Assembly: GCA_024529925.1 (NCBI GenBank)
Contig: JAFEUB010000959.1
Span: 1,171,001 to 1,235,000 of the forward strand
Length of the DNA stretch: 64,000 nucleotides
Direction: 5' to 3'
From: Ophthalmolycus amberensis
Lineage: Eukaryota > Chordata > Actinopteri > Perciformes > Zoarcidae
The position numbers were made by a program, and so were the translations under genes. Shown here piece after piece: positions 1 through 11,595 of this stretch. The notes beneath the pieces are model-generated. The model made no database searches, was not told the DNA's origin, and was given only the letters and a program-made list of their open reading frames with translations. Numbering within the stretch: the stretch's first letter is position 1; the number at the start of each line of letters is the position of its first letter.

Positions 1-2562
1 GTCATTCATTCATACATCATCCTTCATACAGTAACCTGTACTAGTACTAGTCATTCATTCATACATCATCCTTCATACAGTAACCTGTACTAGTACTAGT
101 CATTCATTCATACATCATCCGTCATACAGTAACCTGTACTAGTGCTAGTCATTCATTCATACATCATCCTTCATACAGTAACCTGTACTAGTGCTAGTCA
201 TTCATTCATACATCATCCGTCATACAGTAACCTGTACTAGTACTAGTCATTCATTCATACATCATCCTTCATACAGTAACCTGTACTAGTACTAGTCATT
301 CATTCATACATCATCCTTCATACAGTAACCTGTACTAGTACTAGTCATTCATTCATACATCATCCTTCATACAGTAACCTGTACTAGTACTAGTCATTCA
401 TTCATACATCATCCTTCATACAGTAACCTGTACTAGTACTAGTCATTCATTCATACATCATCCTTCATACAGTAACCTGTACTAGTGCTAGTCATTCATT
501 CATACATCATCCTTCATACAGTAACCTGTACTAGTACTAGTCATTCATTCATACATCATCCTTCATACAGTAACCTGTACTAGTACTAGTCATTCATTCA
601 TACATCATCCGTCATACAGTAACCTGTACTAGTACTAGTCATTCATTCATACATCATCCGTCATACAGTAACCTGTACTAGTGCTAGTCATTCATTCATA
701 CATCATCCTTCATACAGTAACCTGTACTAGTGCTAGTCATTCATTCATACATCATCCTTCATACAGTAACCTGTACTAGTACTATTCATTCATACATCAT
801 CCTTCATACAGTAACCAGTACTAGTCATTCATTCATACATCATCCGTCATACAGTAACCTGTACTAGTGCTAGTCATTCATTCATACATCATCCTTCATA
901 CAGTAACCTGTACTAGTGCTAGTCATTCATTCATACATCATCCGTCATATAGTAACCTGTACTAGTACTAGTCATTCATTCATACATCATCTTTCATACA
1001 GTAACCTGTACTAGTACGAGTCATTCATTCATACATCATCCTTCATACAGTAACCTGTACTAGTGCTAGTCATTCATTCATACATCATCCTTCATACAGT
1101 AACCTGTACTAGTGCGTCATTCATTCATACATCATCCTTCATACAGTAACCTGTACTAGTGCTAGTCATTCATTCATACATCATCCTTCATACAGTAACC
1201 TGTACTAGTGCTAGTCATTCATTCATACATCATCCTTCATACAGTAACCTGTACTAGTACTAGTCATTCATTCATACATCGTCTTTCATACAGTAACCTG
1301 TACTAGTACTAGTCATTCATTCATACATCATCCTTCATACAGTAACCTGTACTAGTACTAGTCATTCATTCATACATCATCTTTCATACAGTAACCTGTA
1401 CTAGTACGAGTCATTCATTCATACATCATCCTTCATACAGTAACCTGTACTAGTGCTAGTCATTCATTCATACATCATCCTTCATACAGTAACCTGTACT
1501 AGTCATTCATTCATACATCGTCTTTCATACAGTAACCTGTACTAGTACTAGTCATTCATTCATACATCATCCTTCATACAGTAACCTGTACTAGTACTAG
1601 TCATTCATTCATACATCATCTTTCATACAGTAACCTGTACTAGTACGAGTCATTCATTCATACATCATCCTTCATACAGTAACCTGTACTAGTGCTAGTC
1701 ATTCATTCATACATCATCCTTCATACAGTAACCTGTACTAGTGCTAGTCATTCATTCATACATCATCCTTCATACAGTAACCTGTACTAGTGCTAGTCAT
1801 TCATTCATACATCATCCTTCATACAGTAACCTGTACTAGTGCTAGTCATTCATTCATACATCATCCTTCATACAGTAACCTGTACTAGTACTAGTCATTC
1901 ATTCATACATCGTCTTTCATACAGTAACCTGTACTAGTACTAGTCATTCATTCATACATCATCCTTCATACAGTAACCTGTACTAGTACGAGTCATTCAT
2001 TCATACATCATCCTTCATACAGTAACCTGTACTAGTGCTAGTCATTCATTCATACATCATCCTTCATACAGTAACCTGTACTAGTGCTAGTCATTCATTC
2101 ATACATCATCCTTCATACAGTAACCTGTACTAGTACTAGTCATTCATTCATACATCGTCTTTCATACAGTAACCTGTACTAGTACTAGTCATTCATTCAT
2201 ACATCAGCCTTCATACAGTAACCTGTACTAGTACGAGTCATTCATTCATACATCATCCTTCATACAGTAACCTGTACTAGTACTAGTCATTCATTCATAC
2301 ATCGTCTTTCATACAGTAACCTGTACTAGTACTAGTCATTCATTCATACATCATCCTTCATACAGTAACCTGTACTAGTACGAGTCATTCATTCATACAT
2401 CATCCTTCATACAGTAACCTGTACTAGTACTAGTCATTCATTCATAAATCATCCTACATACAGTAACCTGTACTAGTCATTCATTCATACATCATCCTTC
2501 ATACAGTAACCTGTACTAGTACTAGTCATTCATTCATACATCATCCTTCATACAGTAACCTG
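1..2562. repeat. Satellite/minisatellite array, 49-bp unit, about 52 copies
   Basis: The unit begins gtcattcattcatacatcat and recurs every 49 bp from base 1, so the array continues upstream of the window. Each unit ends in the perfect palindrome ACTAGTACTAGT or a one-base variant (agtgcta, agtacga). A second variable site reads catcctt, catccgt, catcttt or cgtcttt. A few units are shortened, near 784, 1113 and 1501. Units are nearly identical and there are no spacers, so this is a satellite and not a CRISPR array. No coding potential was seen. Confidence 0.97.
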
Positions 2563-2620
2563 TTTTCTTTTCAAACTTGTGGGACTGCAAAGTCTTTTAA
2601 CCTTCCTTACCCGTGAGCCA

Positions 2621-2636
2621 GGGGGGGGGGGGGGGG
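2621..2636. repeat. Poly-G run (16 G)
   Basis: Sixteen consecutive G follow the satellite by about 60 bp. Such tracts can form G-quadruplexes and are often mis-sized in assemblies. Confidence 0.95.
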
Positions 2637-3443
2637 CTATGGAGAAGGTTTAGCGTACAGCGTGTCGTAGAATGCACTTCTCAGAAACGAATATAATGAA
2701 TGCAACACACATGTTATATACCCACTTAACGAAGAGATTCTGGGCAAAAATATCATCGAAGCCATTTTACACACTGCAAACACAATTATACACAAACTAA
2801 TATCAACTAGAAGATGTACCACAATATCACGTATTTATCGAGCTACGCACTTCGGACAAAGCTACGAACACAAAGCTAAAAGCTAACACGGACAACCGAG
2901 GTATCAGAAAGCAAGAGAATTCAACACAGAATCCAAACATATCTTCAGAATTTCTCTCCGTGAAACCATTACAAAGATACAGCCAACAAGCAACACAACA
3001 AGCCGCTCCACCGCAGCAACAATCATAAATGCCTCTTACTTTGAGAAGAATCATGAAGACAAAGGAATAATATCCCGTTTCCCGGCTAAACACTGTTGCT
3101 ACGTATATCCTGTGTGTTTACTGAGCTGTTTCCTGAAGAAAGGGGGGTCTGACAAGCATGGGGGACCGAAGGGGAAGGGTTTCACTTTTGGCGAATGAAA
3201 TCAACACCAGGCTACTCCCACTGACTTCCTGAGACTCTGACGCGTTGAACGAGGTGTCAGTGTCTGAAATCGACCAATCATAGGCTGAGATAGCCTCACA
3301 TAGACACAGGCAAACAGCAGTCAGTCGAGGATGGATCCATGTTTCACAGCTCAGAGAGGATTCAGGCTGTCACAATGAAGCCAAACTGCTGTATTTGGAT
3401 AGATTGAACACTATTAGTGATAAAACAAGTGAAATATATAGTT
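2637..3443. other. No recognisable gene
   Basis: Only short open frames on the minus strand (2637-2822, 2827-3093). They are Cys/Phe-rich and lack recognisable domains or codon structure. I see no element termini. Confidence 0.6.
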
Positions 3444-3496
3444 ATATAGTGTATCAAATTACAATGGAACATGTTTGGTAATTTGATATACTATAT
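3444..3496. repeat. Inverted repeat abutting the Gypsy-1 LTR
   Basis: The arm at 3444-3462 (atatagtgtatcaaattac) and the arm at 3478-3496 are reverse complements with one mismatch, separated by a 15-bp loop. The right arm ends one base before the TG start of the LTR at 3497. Confidence 0.85.
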
Positions 3497-3679
3497 TGTA
3501 GGGGACGATCCGAATTCACGGGGCCCCTTTAAGGAAAGGGGCGTAACCCTGGTGACAGAGGGGGTTAAAGGGTGACAGGAAGTGAATGTGTTTTATGTTT
3601 TGTATGGATGGAAATAAACTGGCCACAAGGTGCAGCCAAAGGGAATACTCGACTCCTTGTTTATTTCCACACACCTACA
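3497..3679 (+). repeat. 5' LTR of Gypsy-1 (183 bp)
   Basis: It starts TGTAGG and ends CCTACA, a perfect 6-bp inverted terminus of the TG...CA type. It contains an AATAAA polyadenylation-like signal near 3612. It is followed directly by ttggtgaccctgac (3680 on), the position and type of a tRNA primer-binding site. Length is short but within the Gypsy range. A 3' partner is missing, so boundaries rest on the termini and the primer-binding site. Confidence 0.75.
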
Positions 3680-3701
3680 TTGGTGACCCTGACACTCCTG
3701 G

Positions 3702-4404
3702 ATGTTTCCAGAAGAAAGAATGACGACGCACGCAGTTTCGCTGAAACTGCCGGAGTTTTGGGAGACGCAAGCGGCGGTGTGGTTCGCTCAAACTGAGGCA
3801 CAGTTCGCCCTCAGAGACATTACAGCGGACGCGACAAGATATTATTATGTCGTGGCGGCTCTCGGCAGTTCGACAGCAGGCAGAGTGGTGAGCATTCTGG
3901 AAAATCCGCCAGAGAGGGATAAGTACAATACCCTGAAAGACCGGCTGTTGAACATTTTCGGGCTCTGAGTGGGCCCGCCGGTTGCTTGCTCTGAATGGCC
4001 TCGGCGACAGCAAGCCGTCGGAGCTAATGGACAAAATGTTAGCGCTGCTAGGGAAACACGAGCCGGAGTTTCTGTTTACGGAACTTTTTCTGCAGCAGCT
4101 CCCGCTGCAGGTGCGGGCCGCTTTGGCCAACACCAGGATTACCGATTGTCGTGAGTTGGCCGAGGAGGCCGATAAGTTTTTTCTGGCGGGCCAACAAAGC
4201 TACACGGCCGCGTTGAGGCCGGCCCAAGCCACGGCATGGCCGGGGGAGACAACGATCGTCGCCGCAGCAGCAGCAGCAGCGAGCCAACGGCGGGGAGCTA
4301 CCGGCCTGTGCTATTACCATGCAAGGTTTGGGCCACGGGCTACAAAGTGCCGTTCACCATGCAGTTTCGGCAGGACGGAAAATGCCAGGGCCGGCGCTCA
4401 GTGA
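3702..4404 (+). pseudogene. gag: Gypsy-1 gag polyprotein, frameshifted
   Basis: Gag is the structural protein that packages element RNA into virus-like particles. The first part (3702-3968) reads as a capsid-like helical region starting MFPEERMTTHAVSLKLPEFW and stops at TGA 3966-3968. The same protein continues in another frame from about 3970 to 4404 (LFTELFLQQLPLQVRAALAN). Near its end is a zinc-knuckle-like cluster C-Y-Y-H...C-R-S-P-C. A glutamine/alanine-coding CAG run lies near 4265-4280. One frameshift splits it, so no full Gag can be made. It lies directly upstream of protease, as expected. The family assignment is from motifs by eye. Confidence 0.85.
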
Positions 4405-4407
4405 CTG

Positions 4408-5846
4408 CCATGGGCGTCGGTTGGGAAGGCAGGCTGCTGTTCATCAGGGACGACGTTTCCGGGCGGCGCTTTCTCTGCGACACGGGGGCGCAGAGGAGCG
4501 TTGTGCCTGCATCGCGGGTGGACATGCTGACGAACGAGCATCACATCTCTACCACCGGCCCACCGGTACATGCCCGGGCCCGGCGCCTAGATCCGGCAAA
4601 GCTCACCATCGCCAAGATAGAGTTTGAAAACATGGAGCGCCTGGGCATCATTCGCCGCTCCGACAGTCCATGGGCTTCACCCCTGCACATGGCCCCGAAG
4701 CCTGGGGGCGGGTGGCGCCCGTGTGGAGATTATCGCCGGCTCAACGAGGCAACAATCCCGGACCGCTATCCGGTTCCACATATCCAAGACTTTTCTACCC
4801 ACTTGTCGGAGAGCGTGGTGTTTTCGAAAGTGGACCTGGTACGAGGTTACCATCAAGTGCCCGTTCACCCGCTGGACATTCCCAAGACTGCGCTGATCAC
4901 TCCGTTCGGCCTGTTTGAGTTCTTGAGGATGCCGTTTGGCCTAAAAAACGCAGCGCAGACGTTCCAGCGTCTAATGGACACGGTGCCTGAGGGACCTGCC
5001 TTTCCTGTTCGTCTACCTGGATGACATCCTGGTGGCCAGTTCGTCAAGAGCGGAGCACAGGTCTCACCTCCGGACTCTATTCGATGCGACTCAGCCAGCA
5101 CGGGTTGATCATCAACCCGGCTAAGTGCCAGTTTGGGTTGACCACCATTGACTTTCTGGGTCACCGCATCACAAAGGACGGGGCGCTCCCCCTCCCGGCA
5201 AAGGTGGCGGCAGTGACTAACTTTACACGCCCACTCACGGTGAGGGCCCTGCAGGAGTTTTTAGGCATGGTGAACTTTTACCATCGCTTTATTCCCCGAG
5301 CAGCGCAAGTGATGCGGCCTCTGTACGAAGCCCTGAAAGGCAAGGCCATCAAACAGCTGGTGGATTGGACTGAAGAGAGGGAACTTGCGTTCGTTGATGC
5401 GAAAACAGCTCTGGCAAGCGCAACAATGCTGGCACACCCGTCACCTAAGGCTCCGATTGCAATCACCACGGACGCTTCGGACTACGCGGTGGGCGCGGTG
5501 CACGAGCAGTGGGTGAAAGGGGCGTGGCAACCGCTGGCCTTCTTCAGTCGACAGTTGCGGCCTAATGAGCGGAAATACAGCACGTTCGATCGGGAGCTCC
5601 TCTGCCTCTTTCTGGCCATTTGGCATTTCCGGTTCCTGCTGGAGGCTCGGCCGTTCACTGCGTTTGTGGATCACAAACCACTGACGTTTGCCATGAGTAA
5701 GAGCACCGAACCATGGTCTGCACGCCAGCAGCGGCAGCTCTCCTTCATATCAGAGTTTACCACGGATCTGCAGCATGTAGCGGGCAAGGAAAACCTGGTC
5801 GCAGACTGTCTCTCCAAGGCTAGTCACCGGGGCTGTCCAGTTAGGA
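4408..5846 (+). pseudogene. pol: Gypsy-1 pol: protease, reverse transcriptase, RNase H
   Basis: The protease active site is visible as D-T-G-A at 4479-4490. About 20 residues later the sequence jumps into the N-terminal edge of reverse transcriptase (GPPVHARARRLDP), so the protease C-terminus and the linker are deleted while the frame stays open. RT motifs follow: FSKVDLVRGYHQ, FLRMPFGLKNA, and the catalytic Y-L-D-D at 5014-5025. Two frameshifts flank the catalytic motif, so three frames are used within about 100 bp. The third frame (5021-5857) carries the rest of RT (INPAKCQFG, DFLGHRIT) and RNase H (TTDASDYAVGAV, YSTFDRELLC, VDHKPLTF). Not functional. Confidence 0.92.
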
Positions 5847-7055
5847 TTGGACTGTAACAAGATGGCAGAGGATCAAGTTACAGACCCGGGCGTCCAGGAG
5901 TTGAGGACGGCAGTCACGGGACTGCGGTTGGAGGAGGTCCCGTTTGGCGAAACTGGCGTTACGCTCCTGTGCGACGTCTCCACAGGCCAGCCACGGCCGG
6001 TTGTTCCCGACGAATGGAGACAACAGGTTTTCAATGCTATTCATGGACTGTCCCACCCTGGCAAGAGGGCGTCTCAGAAGTTGATCTCAGCAAAATTTGT
6101 CTGGCACGGGCTGAAAAAGGATATACGGAAGTGGGCCGGGACTTGTGTGGTGTGCCAGCGCTCCAAGGTGCACCGTCACATAAAGGCCCCGTTAGCACAG
6201 TTCTCGGTGCCAGAAAGGAGGTTCGATCATGTGAATGTGGACTTAGTAGGACCTTTGCCCCCATCCCGTGGGTTCACACATCTCCTCACGATGGTAGACC
6301 GAACCACTCGTTGGCCAGAAGCTGTCCCGTTGTCATCAACAACGGCGGATGAGGTGGCTCGGGCATTTATTCAGGCTTGGGTCGCCAGGTTCGGAGCCCC
6401 AGCTGACGTTTCCTCGGACCGAGGCCCACAGTTTACATCAGAGCTGTGGAATGCAGTTGCAGGAAGCCTAGGGGTGAAGCTCCATCGCACTACCGCCTAC
6501 CACCCGCAGGCTAATGGGTTCTGCGAGCGGTTCCACCGGTCGATGAAAGCTGCTCTCCGGGCCAGCCTCAAAGACAGCAGTTGGGTGGACAGGCTCCCGT
6601 GGGTCATGTTGGGGCTCAGGACAGCCCCCAAAGATGATCTGCAAGCTTCATCGGCTGAGCTGGTTTATGGACAGCCACTGCGGGTCCCGGGGGAGTTTAT
6701 CCCCAAAGTCACAGACCCTTGGTCTGCAACCCAGCAGCGGGAAACGCTCCTGGAAAAAGCCAGGCTGTTTAAACCAGTGCCCACGTCGCAGCACGGCCTT
6801 CCACAGTCATACGTCCCGTCCAGCCTCAGGTCAGCGGAGTATGTGTTTGTTCGCCAGGACGGCCACCGTGGACCCTTTCAACCCCCCTACGTCGGGCCGT
6901 TTCGGGTGCTGGAGACCGGAGACAAAACCTGCAAGGTCGACATGGGCGGCAAGCTGGAGTACGTGTCGGTTGACCGCCTTAAACCAGCACATCTGAACCT
7001 GGACCAACCTGAAACTTTTCAATTTGAGCTGTGTGCCATCTTCATTTACTCTTAA
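5847..7055 (+). pseudogene. Gypsy-1 integrase (long open frame)
   Basis: Integrase inserts element cDNA into the genome. This 402-residue frame is open throughout, but it is shifted relative to the preceding RNase H frame, so it could not be made as part of Pol. In order it shows the zinc-binding HHCC domain (GLSHPGKRASQKL...CVVCQRSK), then the DDE core: D in VNVDLVGPLPP, D in SSDRGPQFTS and E in NGFCERFHR. A C-terminal GPY/F-like segment (PPYVGPFRVLE) follows. The last residues (after LKPAHLN) look unrelated to the family and probably run into flanking DNA. All catalytic residues are present. It is the best-preserved part of the element. Confidence 0.9.
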
Positions 7056-7790
7056 CCAGTAACATATACACTGATTTTACACATCTGAACAGATCTCACA
7101 AGTGTTCCCTTTATTATAACATCAAAATTATTCAAATAGACCTTGTAGTTAGAGAAATATACTCTTTTTAGTATGGGTATGCAATTTTTGAGCAGAGGCC
7201 TAAAAATAGGGCTCGGGCCCAACTAAGGTGACATGTAGTGATTTGCCAGCTGCAGCCGTGAGTCCACTTGTACTGTTAGCTGAAGGCCAAACTATTATCT
7301 CTTCGCAGATCTTGACAGTTTTATCATGTTTATTGTCGGACTCCCTTTTGGAATTTATTTTTGATGAGTCCGTTTATTTATTTTTTAGCAGTTTAGGCAG
7401 TTGTTGCCAATGCTGGAATAGTAAGTTTTCCTTCGGTTGGCCAAAGTGTCCCATCAAAGGCTAGACTTTCTAAAGCCTGAAAACAGAGCCAAGAGGAAGT
7501 GCATAAGTAGTTTTCTCTCACACCACTTGACTTACAATATGCTGAAAGGTTATTGTGGAATTTTTGCCCAATGACGCCAAAAGTGTAATGCCTATCCTAC
7601 CTCTAATTCACTGGCTTTGGTACCTCTTGTAGTTCTTGTTCTATGACAATCCTGTGAAAGCCATTGGTTTAGCAGTCAGTATAAAGACATTTACTGTATG
7701 TTAGCAGGCTAGAGAATAGATGCATGTTTTCTGCCAGCCAGTTTGGCAGCTAGAGGCTGTGACTTTAACTGCAGGATTTCAATTATGTCC
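7056..7790. other. No recognisable gene
   Basis: AT-rich sequence without domain-bearing frames or element termini that I can support. The sequence just after 7055 does not match the 5' LTR. Confidence 0.5.
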
Positions 7791-7798
7791 CTCTAAAC

Positions 7799-8475
7799 CA
7801 GGGGTCTCAAACTCCCGGCCCGCGGGATTCGGCCCGCCACGTCATTTTATGTGGCCCGCGACCCGCCAGCAAAAAAAAAAAAAAAGAAAGTAAAAAAAAA
7901 AAAAGACTTGATAATAAAAATATCCCCATCGTCGAAATTATGAGATAGAAAGTCGAAGTTATGAGATAGAAAGTCATAATGATGAGATACTTAAACATAG
8001 AAGCAGCTCTTTGGCTGGTTACTGTACACTTGACATGGAAATGTATTGTGAGTACATTGAAGACTACTTTAAACGTGTCTTTACAACACATAAAATACTT
8101 CATGTGGGATTGTGCAAAGGCACCCTTGAAAGGATTTTAAATCTTTGAACAAAGTTATTGTAATAACTTGTTTGATATTTGTCTTTGATGTTTTCTTTAA
8201 TAGTTTGATCTTTGATAGAGTAATGTGAGTTTCTTAACCCTAAATTAAAAGGATTTAAGTTATAATAACAGAAATGTGCTTAAATATATGTTTACATTTA
8301 TATAACTGCATGTACAATATTTTTACACTTGAATAAACAATAATCAAATGCAGACAGTTATTTATCAATATGTTAGGAGTAGTTACATTTACACAGTCTT
8401 ACATTTACAACCAGCCCTTTGAGGGCAACCGTGATGCTGATGTGGCCCAGAGAGAAGATGAGTTTGAGACCCCTG
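7799..8475. mobile_element. Non-autonomous hAT transposon (677 bp) with 8-bp target duplications
   Basis: It starts CAGGGGTCTCAAACTC and ends GAGTTTGAGACCCCTG, a perfect 16-bp terminal inverted repeat. It is flanked by identical 8-bp direct repeats ctctaaac at 7791-7798 and 8476-8483, the hallmark of hAT insertion. It carries A-rich tracts and a repeated 'tatgagatagaaagtc' section, and no transposase. A relative in the opposite orientation lies at 61024-61501. Confidence 0.95.
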
Positions 8476-8483
8476 CTCTAAAC

Positions 8484-9850
8484 CCTTTAGTGAGTGAAAT
8501 TGGAGGGAGATGCAAATGATCATCTGCAATAGTCATGTTCGGAAGCCTATTTACCCTGTTTATGCAAGTTGCCCATAATGGCATATAATTTAAAATGATT
8601 CTGTATTCCCGTTTACTAGCAAAGACATACACATACCTATGGCACTGAAAGTGGTTACAGCGGTCTCTGTATACTTTTCTAGTTTTTATGAATGCATCAC
8701 ATTTGGCTCAGCGTTTACCTTGTCTCCACACTGATTTACAAAGCTCAGTATCTTAGGAACAACATGTGGCAAGCTTCTCTCCTATATATCTGTAAATACT
8801 TCAACTTCTGATAATGTACCTTTATCACACCTTCTCTTGCCTCTCTCTCTCTCTCTCACAGTTTGCATTGTTCAGCAAGGCCACTTGCCAGAAACTCTGT
8901 GTTCAGGCTACTGGAATGCCTCATGCAGCTGTCCGATTGGGCAAGATTAATGGGATCTTTACTGGGGCCTGATATTCAGCTGTAATATGTGATCTAGAGA
9001 TGGGCATTAATGCTTCATGGTCTCGGATCTCTGATAATGCTCCATTGTGAAATTGGCAAAAGGAGAGCTAATGTTAGCTGTTAGCAGCTGGTTGGCAGCG
9101 CAGTCCTGCTTGGCCAAATATTGGAGCCAACAGCATAACAACATTTGGAACAACTAACTTAATCAGACACGTAGGCCTCTTATACTGTAATTCATTCCCA
9201 TCACGCTGCTCAGAGCAATCACAGTGAGTCTCTTCTGCCTACAGCTCGGGGTCTCTCCCAAGTACAGTCCTGCTTATAACGGAGCTAACAGAAAATGCAC
9301 GGAGGTTCCATTCAGTTATGTTATGGTGCGTTTGAGCTCCAAACTCTGTAATTTACCTTCAACCAACACTAGTTTTCAATGTTATCACTAAAATTTAGTT
9401 TTTGGTGAGAAACTAAATACAGATGTTTAAAGGAGATGTTTTTTCACAGCAATTATAAAATAGATATTCGATATTAATTATGACCTGTTTAACTCCATAA
9501 CAGCAGCTTTAAGCAGCTTATAATAAATGAGTTGAACTACCAATGCCCCAAATATGTGTAATGAACGCAAATAGTTAAATAAAAAAATTAAAATATGAAT
9601 TTGTCTTGTTTTTTGCTAATAACCACTAAAAATGACAATAACAAAGTAAAAGGATAAGGATTTTTTTTTTGCCATTTTTTTGTGTGGAATTGTCCAAATA
9701 TCTGTTGATTTTATGTAGGTCTACATTTCCAAAGTAAGTTTGGCTATTGGGTAAGTAAAACCTCTCAGCTTTACCAAACTTGCACCGAACCATGAAATTA
9801 TTTAAGTAAGTTTCACAGAGAGTTCTGCCTGTTCATACCTGAACTGCCTA
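8484..9850. other. No gene; simple repeat and dispersed-repeat fragment
   Basis: A (CT)n tract lies at about 8841-8858. The stretch around 9060-9130 ('gcgcagtcctgcttggcc'), in reverse, resembles parts of 19640-19730 and 59330-59400, so it is probably a dispersed repeat of an unidentified family. Confidence 0.5.
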
Positions 9851-10000
9851 GTAAATGGTAAATAGACTGTACTTAACACACTGTAGGCAGCTACGGGAGC
9901 AATTTGGGGTTAAGCGTCTTGCACAAGGAGCGAGGGATCCAATCGCTGATCCTCTGATTGAAGGACGACCCTGCTCTACCACTGAGCCACAGTCACTCCA
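9851..10000 (-). mobile_element. tRNA-derived SINE fragment
   Basis: Read on the minus strand it begins ggagtgactgtggctcag and continues tggtagagcagg, matching a tRNA-like A box. 'gattggatcc' about 40 bases on resembles a B box. It ends with tacagtctatttacca. The body matches the copy at 57998-58224 in the opposite orientation. A SINE is transcribed by RNA polymerase III and copied by LINE enzymes. This copy has lost most of its 3' body. Confidence 0.75.
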
Positions 10001-11353
10001 ACCAGTACAACCAGTCTGATCTGTTGGCCACCGAGCAGGGGTCTTAATCAAGGGCACTTAAGTGGGAGTGAGGGAGCCCAGTAGTCACACCTGTCTTGAG
10101 CTCCGTCCCACGGTCTGAGTGTTAACATAGAGTAACCTAACCTCTTTCAAATGATTCTATGATTAGTATCTAGGTCACAGAAAATGTCCTATAATGATTT
10201 ATTTCAAAAAAGTCTGAGCCCTGTTGGAGTCTTTTGAGTTAAAACACTGTGGTCTCGTCACATGCTGATCCTATCTTGGGGGTAATAGTACAGCTCTTGT
10301 TAAATTCCCATCATTTTCTTAGTATTGCAATGTTCTGATGCAGTCCTGGTGGTCTTCTCCCTCCCTTCTTCCCACCGCACAGCAGTATCTAGTCAACAGC
10401 TGTTTGATTAGAGCAGCTGTGTGTTGGTTCTACATACATAAACTGATGAGGCAATGTGTAGTCATTAGTCAAAAGCTCTAACGTCTTCAGAGTGAGATGC
10501 ACTCTCCAGAAAACTGTATCGTCAGGTTGTCTGATGTAAAAAAGAGACACTGCCAGTGTTTGCCAACTCTGTGTGAGTGTCTCCTATTATTGATCAGTGA
10601 TAATCTCAATAATCTTCAAATCCATCGGTGTCTTAATTTTATTTTGTGTATGCTTCTGTTGATTCAACAGAATTTCCATGACAACGGCAATCTATTTTGC
10701 CATTCTCTTTTAATGAAACAAAACACATTTAACAGCATGTGTAGAAGCTAAGAAGTTGCTTCTGTTAATCTGATCAGGTAATTCTATAAAAAACAACGAT
10801 CATCATTTGAATAACTGCTATAACTTTTTTATCTGTTTTCAATTATCCTGATCTGTTTTAGTGCCACTGAGAAAGCGCTTTTATGTGCAGGCATGTGATG
10901 GTGTAATAGACCAGCAACTCCCATGTTCTACGAGGTAAAATTACAATTTGTCACAACGGAAAACATAAAAACACACATGTAGGAAATGTTGTGGGCTGAA
11001 AGGCCTGTAGTTCAGAGTTATTTGCGTTATAAAAACCCAAACGGTGAGTCAGACCACCTTATTTTACTCTAACTACCCACAGATCACACATCAAATGCAA
11101 TGTTCAGGGAAGAGCTGGGTCTCCTTTTTGCATGAGAAATTGCAGTACTGTTCAGAACTTGTGGTCAAAGCAGGTCATAAAGTAGATACAGTATGCAACA
11201 ACTAAAATGTAATATTCTTCATCACAACTAGTGAAAACTCATCAAACTTACACCTACTGCACTTGAACCAACACGTCCTCATACCTAAATGACAGAATAG
11301 GTTGTTTGCCAAAGAATTTCAAAATAAATATATGACGTCTTATTTATTGTTGT
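10001..11353. other. No recognisable gene
   Basis: Unique-looking AT-rich DNA. The longest frame (10497-10751) has no domain or start context to support it. Confidence 0.5.
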
Positions 11354-11595
11354 GAAACAGAGATGGCCGGTTAGGTTTACCCAACACAGCTACCTGGTTA
11401 GGTTTACCCCACACAGCTACCTGGTTAGGTTTACCCAACACAGCTACCTGGTTAGGTTTACCCCACACAGCTACCTGGTTAGGTTTACCCCACACAGCTA
11501 CCTGTTAGGTTTACCCAACACAGCTACCTGGTTAGGTTTACCCCACACAACTACCTGGTTAGATGTATCCTAACACTGCCGGCCATTTCTGATTC
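11354..11595. repeat. Inverted repeat enclosing a minisatellite
   Basis: The left arm gaaacagagatggccgg (11354-11370) and the right arm ccggccatttctgattc (11579-11595) are reverse complements at 15 of 17 positions. 'ttagg'/'cctaa' extends the pairing inward after a short gap. The arms enclose the 27-bp repeats. Confidence 0.7.
11369..11566. repeat. Minisatellite, 27-bp unit, 7 to 8 copies
   Basis: Unit ggttaggtttacccaacacagctacct, with an a/c alternation (cccaacac versus ccccacac). One copy near 11504 lacks a G. The length is a multiple of three, which creates a spurious repetitive open frame. Confidence 0.95.

Larger units (their letters stand above)
3497..7055 (+). mobile_element. Ty3/Gypsy LTR retrotransposon (Gypsy-1), 3'-truncated and decayed
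   Basis: The order is 5' LTR, primer-binding region, gag, protease, reverse transcriptase, RNase H, integrase, as in Ty3/Gypsy elements. The domain wording resembles mag-like fish Gypsy elements, which is recognition only. There is no 3' LTR after the integrase, and the sequence passes into AT-rich DNA after about 7055. At least four frame changes and one large internal deletion make it non-functional. Confidence 0.9.

Noticed and set aside
1..2562. CRISPR-like regular array
   Set aside because: Units are contiguous and nearly identical over their full 49 bp with no unique spacers, and the context is eukaryotic.
2637..3093. Two small minus-strand open frames as possible genes
   Set aside because: Short, no domain, no supporting context.
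9851..10000. A functional tRNA gene
   Set aside because: The A-box-like head belongs to a SINE: no cloverleaf can be drawn past the B box, and the same body and tail recur at 57998-58224.
11352..11573. Repetitive 73-residue open frame
   Set aside because: An artefact of a 27-bp minisatellite whose unit is a multiple of three.
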